A DNA stretch of 64,000 nt. Source: Macrobrachium rosenbergii (taxonomy: Eukaryota; Arthropoda; Malacostraca; Decapoda; Palaemonidae). The notes below the pieces were generated by a model. It made no database searches. It saw nothing but the letters and a program-made list of their open reading frames with translations, and was not told the origin of the DNA. The position numbers and the translations under genes were made by a program. Location: assembly GCF_040412425.1 (NCBI RefSeq), contig NC_089749.1:9308662-9372661 (forward strand). Direction: 5' to 3'. Position 1 is the first letter of the stretch; the number at the start of each line of letters is the position of its first letter. Positions 14,357 through 25,000 of this stretch are shown in pieces.

Positions 14357-15041
14357 AGGAGGAAACTCGCTGCAAGGGTTAATGACCACACAAAAATTCC
14401 ACGTGTATACTGGTTTTCGTAAAAAGAGAGAGAAAAAAAATATATATTCTCGGTCGAGTTTTGCGTCGAAGTGGCTTGAATTCCCTAAACAGCACATTGA
14501 GCGCCATCTATTTAATAGAAAACGGATTAGAAGCAGCAAATTCGCATTTCAAAAGAACAGGTTTGTTAATGGCTTGTTAACGCTGAGAGAAATGAAGTAC
14601 CCGTGTTGGCATATTATCAACTTAAATATTATTAACAATATCATTATTTATAGAATAGTATTATAGCCACGACAGATAAATAAATAGCGATGAATGTATT
14701 TATTAATCATTAACTACTTCCCTGGTATTGAAACATATACTTTGTCTAAATAAAAAGGTTCCCTCAACATATGCTGCCTCATACCGTCTCACAGAAGCCA
14801 CATCATCATGTTTACTATCATAAGCACTAGTTATAACATGGCTGAATGTGCAAAATGACGAATAACTGAAACTCTCTCTCTTTCTCTCTCTCTCTCTCAG
14901 CGCCAAATCAGTATAACAGCAACCGAATCTGCCGACGTCAAACCCCAAATCTGTACTTGCTTATCAAAAGCACTTTTGCCTCCTATCTACAAAAGACAAT
15001 GAACAAGTGGATACGACTCCGACTTGGAATAACATATGTGA

Positions 15042-15045
<4 letters not shown>

Positions 15046-15092
<47 letters not shown>
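15046..15092. repeat. (CT)n microsatellite
   Basis: Perfect TC run of about 23 units. A shorter CT run lies at 14873-14898. Confidence 0.96.
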
Positions 15093-15094
<2 letters not shown>

Positions 15095-15340
15095 CCAATA
15101 CCCAAACCCTGAGATACCTCTTTTATCTCGGGCACAAAAATTAACGGTGGCGTTCGTAAACTGTTCATCTATCGGTCTATGTCTGTTACTGATAAGGCTT
15201 TTATCTTTTACCAGGGGAGTGCTGACGACTTATCGGTGGCAGCTTGCTTTAAATAATACGAAGAGATTAGATTACCTCGATGGCTTCCAAATTGTTTGGG
15301 GATTTACAAAGTTACGTAAAATGAAAAGATACAAGTTGAG

Positions 15341-15666
15341 AATGCGCCGAAACTTCGGCGCAATCGAGTTTTCTGTACAGCGTACAATCATAGCCACCGA
15401 AAATAGATATATCTTTCCGGTGATCTCGGTATAATGCTGCATGAGCCGCGGCCTATGAAACCTTAACCACGGCCCTTTAACCTTATTGCAAATAAAAACT
15501 ACCAAGGTTAGAAGGCTGCAATTTGGTATATTTGATGATTGGAGGGTGGATGATCAACATGCCAGTTTGCAGCCCTCTAGCCTCAGTAGTTTTTAAGATC
15601 TGAGGACGGACAGAAAAAGTGCGGACGGACAAAGCCGGCACAACAGTTTTATTTTCAGAAAACTAA
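15341..15666 (+). repeat. Fold-back repeat, copy 1
   Basis: Starts with a small palindrome (gcgccgaaacttcggcgc), continues through caccgaaaatagat, and holds an internal hairpin whose arms read about ctgaggctagagggctgcaa and its complement. It ends at ggacggacaaagccggcaca followed by an agttttattttcagaaaact stem-loop. Copies 2 and 3 share this order. It is probably a non-autonomous mobile element. Mutation has weakened the hairpin in this copy. Confidence 0.8.
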
Positions 15667-16024
15667 TAAAAATCGTTAACAATTACGTACACACTGTACA
15701 TGTCAGACTGTGCCAGTATAACTTGGAAGTTTTCTAAATAATTTGTTAAATTTTTCTAATGTTTATTAATGCTTCGCATGATCAAAACAACGAGGAACTA
15801 GAATTACTCCGCCAGGAAACCTGATGATCAGTATGGAATCAGATGAACGAAGTAACCAAACAAGAGCTGGCACTTCCTAATGGTCTCAGGGAAACTTGTT
15901 TTGACAAAGCGGTTTGTCAACACTGGCTCCACTGCTTTAAAAATTAGAAAATAAACAAGCTTGGTCAATAAAGGTTGCATTACTTTCCATCAACGTATTA
16001 CTTCGCAAACATACAAATTTTATA

Positions 16025-16028
<4 letters not shown>

Positions 16029-16098
<70 letters not shown>
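16029..16098. repeat. (GA)n microsatellite
   Basis: Perfect GA run of about 35 units. The flank 'catacaaattttatat' before it recurs before the next run at 16211, so flank and tract were duplicated together. Confidence 0.96.
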
Positions 16099-16101
<3 letters not shown>

Positions 16102-16210
16102 CCAATAAGGTTTAGGCTATATTACTTTCCAGCAATGCACGAGTTTAACAACAAGGGTTATATTCCTCTCAAATAATGCACTGCCTTGTATACATACAAA
16201 TTCTATATGC

Positions 16211-16256
<46 letters not shown>
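16211..16256. repeat. (GA)n microsatellite
   Basis: AG run with one phase interruption (ggag). It is the partner of the run at 16029 in an imperfect ~180-bp duplication. Confidence 0.96.
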
Positions 16257-16259
<3 letters not shown>

Positions 16260-16604
16260 CAATGCGACTACCACCTCAGGCCTGCTTGTAGTACTATGGA
16301 CACAATACCTCCCGCTGAATACCACCTCTCGAAATACTAACTTCACAACCAACTTTGAACGCCGCTGCTTATAATAAGAACGAGAATGCCCATAATAACG
16401 AAAGGGCACAGCACCCGAGAAGGGGGAAAAAAGGGCAGAGGGAAGCTTTCCTGAATACGAAGCGAAGCCCGAGAAGTTCTGTAGGTCATTAACACCGGCT
16501 GCTCACGACCTTGGCTACAGCAGCGTCACACGGTTCTATGTTAAGCGGACGTGGAAGTCTACCCTAATGTAATGGCAGTCATAGTAGGCTATATCATTAA
16601 TTAT

Positions 16605-16607
<3 letters not shown>

Positions 16608-16642
<35 letters not shown>
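16608..16642. repeat. (CT)n microsatellite
   Basis: TC run of about 17 units, oriented opposite to its GA neighbours. A short GA run follows at 16674-16688. Confidence 0.95.
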
Positions 16643-16646
<4 letters not shown>

Positions 16647-16697
16647 GTGTATATAAGAATATGCAGAATATACAGAGAGAGAGAGAGACCTAGACCT

Positions 16698-16821
16698 ACT
16701 GAGTAACCGGAAGACCGTACCTTTCTAGGCCTATTCCACTTACGAGAGAAATATCTATGATAGTTACATCTGTTGCTCTTTTCTAAAATATCAGTTATAG
16801 CCTACATAACACTCTATATAT

Positions 16822-16893
<72 letters not shown>

Positions 16894-17135
16894 AAGACAG
16901 TACCTTTCTAGGCCTATACCACTTGCGAGAGAAATGTGTGTGATAGAAAGTTAAATCTGTTGCTCATTTCTAAAATATCAGTTATAGCCTACATAGCATT
17001 CTATATGTCTGTGAGAGAGAGAGAGAGAGAGAGACCGGAAGACAGTACCTTACTAGGCCTATACCACTTACGAGAGGAATACCGTATGCATGTGACAGAA
17101 AAAAGTTACATTGTTGCTTAACTCTAAAATGAGGT
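16698..17135. repeat. Three-copy tandem repeat enclosing GA tracts
   Basis: Units start at about 16706, 16890 and 17035 with ccggaagac(a/c)gtacct. Each continues through ctaggcctat(a/t)cc, cgagag(a/g)aat and gttacat/gttaaat. Units 1 and 2 also share tctaaaatatcagttatagc and end in (GA)n at 16826-16889 and 17013-17034. The GA tracts differ strongly in length between units while the unique parts stay alike. Confidence 0.85.
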
Positions 17136-17210
17136 ATGGGCTATATATGCCAGTCTATTAATCCTACGGCATCCATCTCACTGTCGTCATCCAATTACAA
17201 GACATCCCGG

Positions 17211-17213
<3 letters not shown>

Positions 17214-17275
<62 letters not shown>
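17214..17275. repeat. (GA)n microsatellite
   Basis: Perfect GA run of about 31 units. Confidence 0.97.
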
Positions 17276-17278
<3 letters not shown>

Positions 17279-17446
17279 TCGAGGTCGAGAGGAGAGTCTC
17301 CATGCAAGGTATCGATTCTCAACCTTACGGAGTCAGCAACAATTACTGAAGGGCAATTTATTTATAAATATCCCTGGTTTAAAACCTAACTGAAACGCCT
17401 TGCTTCGGAATCTTTAGGAGCGTAGGCCTATCTGAACGCAAAACGA

Positions 17447-17705
17447 AGGCTTTGACTGTAACGCTGTATTATGCATAAGAGCAATATAAAAACTTCGACT
17501 GTGATGCTTGGTGTAGAAGAAAAGTACGGCTATAATGTTGTAATTTGTAAAAAAAATAAAAAAAAAACTTCGATTATAAAAGTTTGTGTAAAAAAATGCG
17601 GCTGTAATGCATAAAAAAACGTCGATTAGGATGATTTGTGTAAAAAAAAAGTGCGACTGTATTGCGTAAAAAAAAAACATAACAAATCTTCAACTGTAAT
17701 GCTGC
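17447..17705. repeat. Degenerate A-rich tandem repeat
   Basis: Four or five decayed units of roughly 50-70 bp, each with a (c)tt(c)gactgtaatgc-like core followed by gtgtaaaaaaa. It borders the retrotransposon relic that begins at about 17750. Confidence 0.5.
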
Positions 17706-17749
17706 AATATATAAGTAAAAATAAAATATCGATGTACGATAGTACCTTT

Positions 17750-19190
17750 CGTGCGGGTCGGACGTGTCTTTGAAGTGTCCTGCGCGATGTTCAAAGTGAA
17801 AACGAAGAAGAAGAAGAAGAAGAAAAAAGAGAAAATAAGCATTATAGAAAGTAAATCAAGTAAAGGGAATATCAGTCTATCATACGAACATTTTCTCATA
17901 ATTATCAATGCAGCACGTAACGACGCAACTCTAAAGAAAGCACTGGAGAAAGCTGAGTCAACCCCAATCGAGAGAGAGAGAGAGTCAGCAACCTGCGGAC
18001 ATTGCTCTGGAGAGGTTGTTGATGAAGGAACTTCATTATGGCTGCTCCGGTAGAGAGTACACACCCATACTTGGTAGTGAGAACATATTGTACATCTGTA
18101 ATAACTGGATAAGACGTATGCTGAATCATTAAAGACAAAAAAAAAAAAGTGCTTCTGCTCAAATCTACAAACGGAGAGAGCACGGCAGCATATGAAAGGA
18201 GACAAATTATGAGTCAAATAACGACCCCAGCTGAACAGGTTAAAACGACAAGAGATGGACACTTAACTGTAAGATTTCCAGACAGGAAAAACTTAGAAAT
18301 GGTAAAAATGGAGATTCAGGAAACCAGCAATCTAGCAGTAAATGAGAAAAATAAAGCAAACCAAAAATAAAGTAGTCTATGTCCTGAAGGACGAAGATGG
18401 CAAATTGTCGCTAACATTGTAAGAAAATCCATGGATAAATAACATCATCTCTGGAAAAATGACGACCTAAAATTGTAAAGGAAATGACTGCCAAAGATGA
18501 CACATACAAACACTATACCATCAAATGCACGCCATAAATGCGAAAGGCTATCTATGATAGAGGTGATACATTGTTTACACTGCATAGCCGCTGCAAAGTA
18601 TATGACTGTTAGCCTACATGCCCTATCAGTGCTGTAAATGTCAAGAATTTGGTCACGGCGCAACAAATTGTAGAAATGACCAAGCTTGCCCCAGATGTGG
18701 TGAAAATCACAGATCGAATGTGCTAGCAGCATCTTTGAGTGTAAAAATTGTGTAAAGAAAGGCCATAGTGATACCAATCATAAAACATATGATGGCAATA
18801 AGTGCGCAGTACATAAAGAATATGTGTCAATGGTGAAAAATAATACGGACCATAGCTTTGACTAATAATCTTCTATGCAATTTAATAAACATACAGTCCG
18901 TAGAAATAAACTAACACTATTAGAAATCTGACAAATGATCCGGAAGTGAAGAGTATACAAAAAAAATGCAAATTTAAAAGGAACCAAAGACTCTCCTAAT
19001 GCAGGAGCTACAATTACTTAGAGAAAACACTTGAAAGACAATTATAAAATATAAGAAGCACCTTATTTCGAAACGTACATGGGTCCGCCAGAGGGAATTA
19101 TCCCTGTGGAGGGCTGTACATAAAACCAAACAAAGTGAACAAAATGACAGTGTTATTGTAATGTGTAAAAAAATAAATAAACAAGTAAAC
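17750..19190 (+). mobile_element. Non-LTR (LINE) retrotransposon ORF1 relic
   Basis: Decayed plus-strand ORF1 of jockey/I-like type, which encodes an RNA-binding Gag-like protein. Open pieces lie at 17751-18053 and 18149-18370. The second piece contains KTTRDGHLTVRFPDRKNLEM, in the style of the pre-knuckle region of such proteins. From 18630 there is a CCHC zinc knuckle (C-x2-C-x4-H-x4-C, with CQEFGHGATNC) followed by PRCGENH. After one frameshift, a further ECKNCVKKGHSDTNH segment runs to about 18800. Stops and frame changes between pieces make it non-functional. No reverse transcriptase was found downstream, where fold-back repeat copy 2 begins. Confidence 0.75.
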
Positions 19191-19567
19191 AATGCGCCGA
19201 AGTTTCTTCGGCGTAATCGAGTTTTCTGTACAGCCGCTACAGCGTATAAGCAAGGCCACCGAAAATAGATCTATCTCTCGGTGGTCTCAGTATAATGATG
19301 TATGAGCCACGACCCATGAAACTTTAACCGTGGACCTGTGGTGGCATATCCTATATCGTTGCCAGAAGCATGATTGTGGCTAACTTTAACCTTTAAATGA
19401 AATAAAACTACTGAGGCTAGAGGGCTGCAATTTGGTATGTTTGATGATTGGAGGGTGGATAAAATTTGCAGCCCTCTAGCCTCAATAGTTTTTTAGATCT
19501 GAGGGCAGACATAAGAAGTCCGAACGGACAGACAAAGCCGGCACAACAGTTTTCTTTGACAGAAAAC
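19191..19567 (+). repeat. Fold-back repeat, copy 2
   Basis: Same order as copy 1: gcgccgaagtttcttcggcg palindrome, caccgaaaatagat, then inverted arms at 19404-19433 and 19463-19492. The arms contain gaggctagagggctgcaa and its complement and enclose a loop with gatgattggagggtgga. It ends at agccggcacaacagttttct and acagaaaac. Confidence 0.82.
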
Positions 19568-20468
19568 AAATAAGACGCGTCCCCAAGAATAATTTCAAAA
19601 TTTATTCCACGTATCATGTGACCTAATGTGGTTCACTCTGTGTACACAAATAATCCAATATTGGTCTTGAACGAGACCATAAATGGAGGGGTTCTGTACC
19701 GAATTAAAGACGGATGTTGAGCTGGCAATCAGCAATGACAATAGAGCATTAAAACTTTAACGGGAGATACCATTATCACTTCTCTTAGGTGAACTGACCG
19801 GCTAGCGCATAACACAACCGTGACTAAGATTTTAATGATGACCATTTTAAATCCTTACACGATTCTGAGGATAATGGATTTGAAATGGAAGGAATGGGTA
19901 TACAAGAATATTCTTTACACCAGCTTGAAGAGTCCTTCGAAAATTTAAGAATGTAACTCAGGCCTAGACTAAAACAAGCTCATTTCTAATGATTTTGCCA
20001 GAATAGGAACATGAAGTAGAAAGTCAGTACCATATAATGATTCACTCAGTTATCAATTAAAACATATCAGTTTACATTCTACGAGACTGCATTTTCCCGA
20101 CCTGGAACCGAGTACCGAGACCTTTCCCTGAAAAAAGCGGGACGCCATATCTTCAAAACTAACCATAGAATCTTCTTGAAAATAATCTCATTATGTTTCC
20201 CACACCCAAATTAGCCCCCCACCTACCATCTAACCAAACCTAGCCCATGTGCATGGCCAAAAAAAAAAAAAAAGAAAAACGGGACTGTTGGAATACTAGC
20301 ATACATCTCAGGAATTTGCTAGGGCTGCCTAAATTGCAACAGAAAATCTGGTAATGTAGCCACATTTCATGTACAGTCTATTTGATACGTTCTGAATTTA
20401 CAACATATTGAATTTTCCTTTTCATTTTTTTCTTAATTCACTATGAGAAACCCTTGTCCCCTCTCCTT

Positions 20469-20470
<2 letters not shown>

Positions 20471-20564
<94 letters not shown>
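20471..20564. repeat. (GA)n microsatellite
   Basis: Perfect GA run of about 47 units, the longest in the window. Confidence 0.97.
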
Positions 20565-20566
<2 letters not shown>

Positions 20567-20727
20567 CTGCCTACTAGCTTCGAATGAATATCACCAAACT
20601 CATGTCAAAAAGTCGCAAAAGTCGCTATATATTTTGAATGAGACACTAAAATTGTCGCTAACCTTCAGATGAATACTGAAGGCTATTTTACAAATAATAA
20701 CAAACTAATAAATAATACAGTGCTTAC

Positions 20728-21018
20728 TTTTCATTTTTGACGAGCCTTACTTCCGCCTCCCGATTTCTATTTTTCATTTTCAGAAAAGGGAGGACCTTTT
20801 GCCTCCCACTGCTAAAGGGTTCCTCTATCTTCTTATGTTTCACTGCGATCCGGTGGCTTTCAATGCAACTTTTCTTCGCAGAAAGTGTGCACTTGCAGTA
20901 ACTGCAGAAACTCTTCGTGTCGTCACCAGCTAAGCGTCTTAGCCACTTCCCGTATTTGGGATCGTTTAACCATGCTTTTCGGAATCTTTGGGAGTATTTC
21001 TTACTCATTTTTGGTTTG
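20728..21018 (-). CDS. hAT/BED-type zinc-finger exon, probably transposon-derived
   Basis: Minus-strand frame from the ATG at 21008 to an in-frame donor (AAAA|GTAAGC) at 20728, 93 full codons. If the donor is not used, a stop follows at once. It encodes a basic helix-like start (KKYSQRFRKAWLNDPKYGKW), then a zinc finger C-x2-C-x13-H-x5-H (FCSYCKCTLSAKKSC...H.....H), then EEPFSSGRQKVLPFL. I recognise this arrangement from the N-terminus of hAT-superfamily transposase-like and host zinc-finger proteins. It would bind DNA. A pyrimidine-rich acceptor (gttttcttttacag) sits at 21019 and is supplied by fold-back repeat copy 3. No continuing exon with a hAT catalytic domain was found in the window, so this is either one exon of a larger gene or an orphan fragment. 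Confidence 0.5.
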
Positions 21019-21394
21019 CTGTAAAAGAAAACTGCTGTGCCGGCTTCGTCTGTCCGTCCACACTTTATTCCGTCCGCCCTCAGATCATAAAAACTACTGA
21101 GGCTACAGGGTTGCAAATTGGTATGTTGATCATCCACCCTCCAATCATCAAACAAAACCAAATTGCAGCCCTAGCCTCGGTAGTCTTTATTTTATTTGGC
21201 TGGTTAAGTTATGCATAATCGTATACACGATATAAGATAGGCCACCAACGGCCCGTGGTTAAGGTTTCAATCATACCGCGGGCTCATACAGCGTATGAGA
21301 CCACGAAAGATAGATCTATTTTCGGTGGCCTTGATTATAAGCTGTAGCGGCTGTATAGAAACTCGACTGCGCTGAAGAAACTTCTTCGGCGCAT
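21019..21394 (-). repeat. Fold-back repeat, copy 3 (inverted), abutting the zinc-finger exon
   Basis: Read on the minus strand, it has the same succession as copies 1 and 2: gcgccgaagaagtttcttca palindrome, caccgaaaatagat, the hairpin arms with gaggctagggctgcaa, then ggacggacagacgaagccgg and gttttcttttacag. The repeat stops exactly where the zinc-finger reading frame begins. Confidence 0.8.
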
Positions 21395-21696
21395 TTTTAA
21401 CTTGTTTTCAATTTGTACTAAAATTCCGAGTTAAAAGAATCACAGATAAAATACGCAGGGGCAGAGAGATGGATGGATGCACAGTTCAACTCGTTGGCGG
21501 CAACTATAATACTATTCTAACTTTTTGGACCCTAATATAATGAAGGAATAAACCACTGGTGTTTGATATGAAAGCCAAATGACCCCCATTAACCCTTAAC
21601 ACTATATTCAGCAAAATAGCAGTTATGCAATTATGCCCAATCGATTTCCTAGTACCCTGAACAGTTACTCAAAACCACAATCATTTTTTGTTAAGC

Positions 21697-21700
<4 letters not shown>

Positions 21701-21780
<80 letters not shown>

Positions 21781-21787
21781 AGAGAGA
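21701..21787. repeat. (GA)n microsatellite
   Basis: GA run of about 43 units with one GG phase slip near 21761. Confidence 0.97.
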
Positions 21788-21926
21788 ATTATGTAGTTGC
21801 TGCTGAAGCAGAATTGAAACATGAAATCGATAGATCTCTAAAATTCTCAGATGCCCCAAAAATTCGGCTAAATGAAGTAAAAAGTAACCAAGAGATGAAA
21901 AAAGTCGCCGAATTCAGCGACAAATT

Positions 21927-21928
<2 letters not shown>

Positions 21929-22013
<85 letters not shown>
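21929..22013. repeat. (GA)n microsatellite
   Basis: Perfect GA run of about 42 units, 141 bp from the previous one. Confidence 0.97.
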
Positions 22014-22016
<3 letters not shown>

Positions 22017-25000
22017 CAGTCACTCCGGAGCGAGTCCGGTAGCAACAAGTTAGCCTAGTTGCCCTCCAAAACAAGTGCGATACTATTGTGCTGAGCTTTC
22101 TCGCTCTGCTATCAGTCATGCACTCTCAGCTACACCAGAAATTCATTCGTCTTGACACAGCTCCTCGCTTCGTTACCAGCTTTTGTTTTTTACCATTATC
22201 CCAAACCTTCCTCTTTACTTGTCCGTATAAACTCAACACTCCCACTATTCACGTCATCAAGTTATCTAAAGATACCATGGCCATTCCTTGCTCTCACGAA
22301 GTCACAAAATACTGTCTTTTATTCTCCTTGTTCAACGCAGTAACTTGATAAATTCAACAGAGCAAACTTTCTTTATTTCAACCAGACGTAATTCATACCA
22401 AGTATAAACCGCTCTTGAAACCTGTCCTCACTATTCAGCTAATGCCAACCTTGCAACATTTCCTCGCCTCACACATTGCATATTTTCTCTTCGTTATCTA
22501 ACTGAAAAGCCTTTGTGCCCAGGCTATCTATCAAAATGTTTGTCATTTGTCTATACTGTCTGACCGCAGATATTAAATTAACTACTGATTTTTAAAGCAT
22601 GATGATGAAGAAGAGTATCTCTACCCTTGTTAAATTGCCTCTGTCTGCGAAGATAACGTGCTTTGGTGCTCTAAATTTACAGTAAAAGCACATTATCTTC
22701 AAGTTACTGAAGCGTTACACTACGCACGCATCTTCTAGTTGCCTTGCTATCATGATTAAATAAAAAAATTAAGTTTTTAAATTGAGTCAAATCATTCGTT
22801 ATTTTTCAGTATCAGTCGTCTGAAAAGTTCTGTGCAATATGCATTTCCAAAAATAAAAGTGTGATGGTTTTTCTTCATGTGCCTTCTACTTCAAAGACGC
22901 AATACTCTACACCTTTTCTGCTTTTTTTGTTAATCAGCTCAGTGGTCTGGTAAAACTAAGGTATACTTAACTTTTGTAATTAATACTTCTTTCTATATCT
23001 GCCACACAATTTTCTGGGACAACAAATAGATCTGAATGGCATTCATTCCTTTACAGAGTTACTTTTTGTAAGAAAGAAAAAATATATATAAATGTTCATT
23101 GCTTACATCTTTTGTTCTACAAAATGCATACAGTATATAGCATCATAGCCTATATAAATAAATTCTACCAACTTTTCTAACCTAGATACATCAGAGTTTA
23201 TTTATAATATTCAAACTTCACACTTCATATTTAAGACACTTGACTAACATGACCACAATACTGTACTCATTATGTTTTCTATCACCAGACACGCCCTCAA
23301 CCAGGATCATTTATAAAACCTCCTACTAAGCACAGTTTAGCTATAATAATTTTTGTCATGGTAACTATTAACAGAATTTTATTGAAATAATTCTTAAATG
23401 CTCTGAAGCTCTTAAATACTTTTCATTACAGTTCTCAGCATATTAATGACTTTTATTACAACTTGCATCTTTGCTAACATTTGTATTTCTGATTACTACA
23501 TTTACAGAGTATCAAATATTCTCTTAAATTATAATGGTGCCCTTGGGAACTTCAATTCTATTAATGGTTAGAATCCTCACACGTACTGCACACAGTATTG
23601 TGTCTTGGGAACTGTTTCAAACCTTAGTTTTACAACCACTCTTATGACCAAGGGCACCTTTACTGAAAATATGTCTGGATCTGCAGTAAATGCAGAAGAC
23701 AAAGAAACCAAAACCATTAAAAGAACCCTGAGATTTTGATGAATGATGAATGCCATCCACAAGGCAAGGCTCTGCTGACAAATGGTGCCAAAACTGCCAA
23801 CATTAGGCAGAATACAGGGGCAGAACCCTTCCAGACTCAGCACTGTAACAGTAAAGAGTACTGGCATTAAGAGGCAAATGACAAACATGACTAGTTCAAT
23901 AAAAAATTTGGGCAACTGTGAAGGAATAAGTCTCCTGGGCGGTGTCAGAAAAAGGAAGTCAATTTATCAGTCACATGAAAGAAAATAGTCAAGAGGAACC
24001 CAACTGAGAAGGACACCAGGCACCTGAAGGTAAATACTGCAATCGATGCCAAGAAAATGACCACGTAAGTCAGTAACCTAAAGCAACAACGTAACAGAAA
24101 TTCAAGGATTTGTTTTTAAACACAAAGTGAAAAAATTGGAGCAAGCTAATATTAAAAAGAAAACTATGAAGAAGAGGCCAAGGGAACAGATAAACAGCAA
24201 CAGCAAAATGCAATGAAGCTGGGGCCTAAAGGGTTGTGCAAAAGACCTTCAGTACCATCTTGGGTGAGTCTGTTGCACACTGTAAGTGGTATCCCCTTGT
24301 GGAAAGGAAATGACTTGACAGGATGTAGGTCTAAGAGCAGCATCATGGCTGATAACAAGACAAGATTTTTACAGATGTCTATCATTATTTTGGAATAAAT
24401 GGTGGCAAAGACCTCTTGATGCTGTAGAGAAGAGGTTTTCTTAACTACTATATGACCTGCTCAGAGACTCATTTGCTTTCATACTACATAAGGTCATGAG
24501 AATGTTTTAACCAACATAAAAAGAAAAAAAGAAAAAAGGGAAGATTCTAACAGCATTCTCATATGATTTGTGAATTCTCATGCTGTTTGGCTCAATGCAT
24601 AAACCGAAGTCCCAGACTATGATCTTACATTGAATGATGAACCTTAATCCCTACAGCATTAAAAAACCTCTTTAATAACAAACATTGCTCTGCACTCTTC
24701 AGTACCTACATAAATTTTGTTTGGCCATCATCCATGGTCTTATCCACCAAAATGACCTTCATGGAAATAAATAATAAAGGACTGTACCGTAAAGCACTTT
24801 TAGATATAAACCATCGAATCCACGGAAACCTTGACAGTCCAGGCTTGTTCTAATCAAATTAGTGCTGTGGCTATACTATATACCTATCATACCAAATCTC
24901 ATTCACAGCTTTGTTAGTAGTGACATCTGAGTTTTACTGAACCTCTGTCCATACAAAACAACTGCCCTGTTTCATTTGTACTTTAATGCTACTATTGTAG

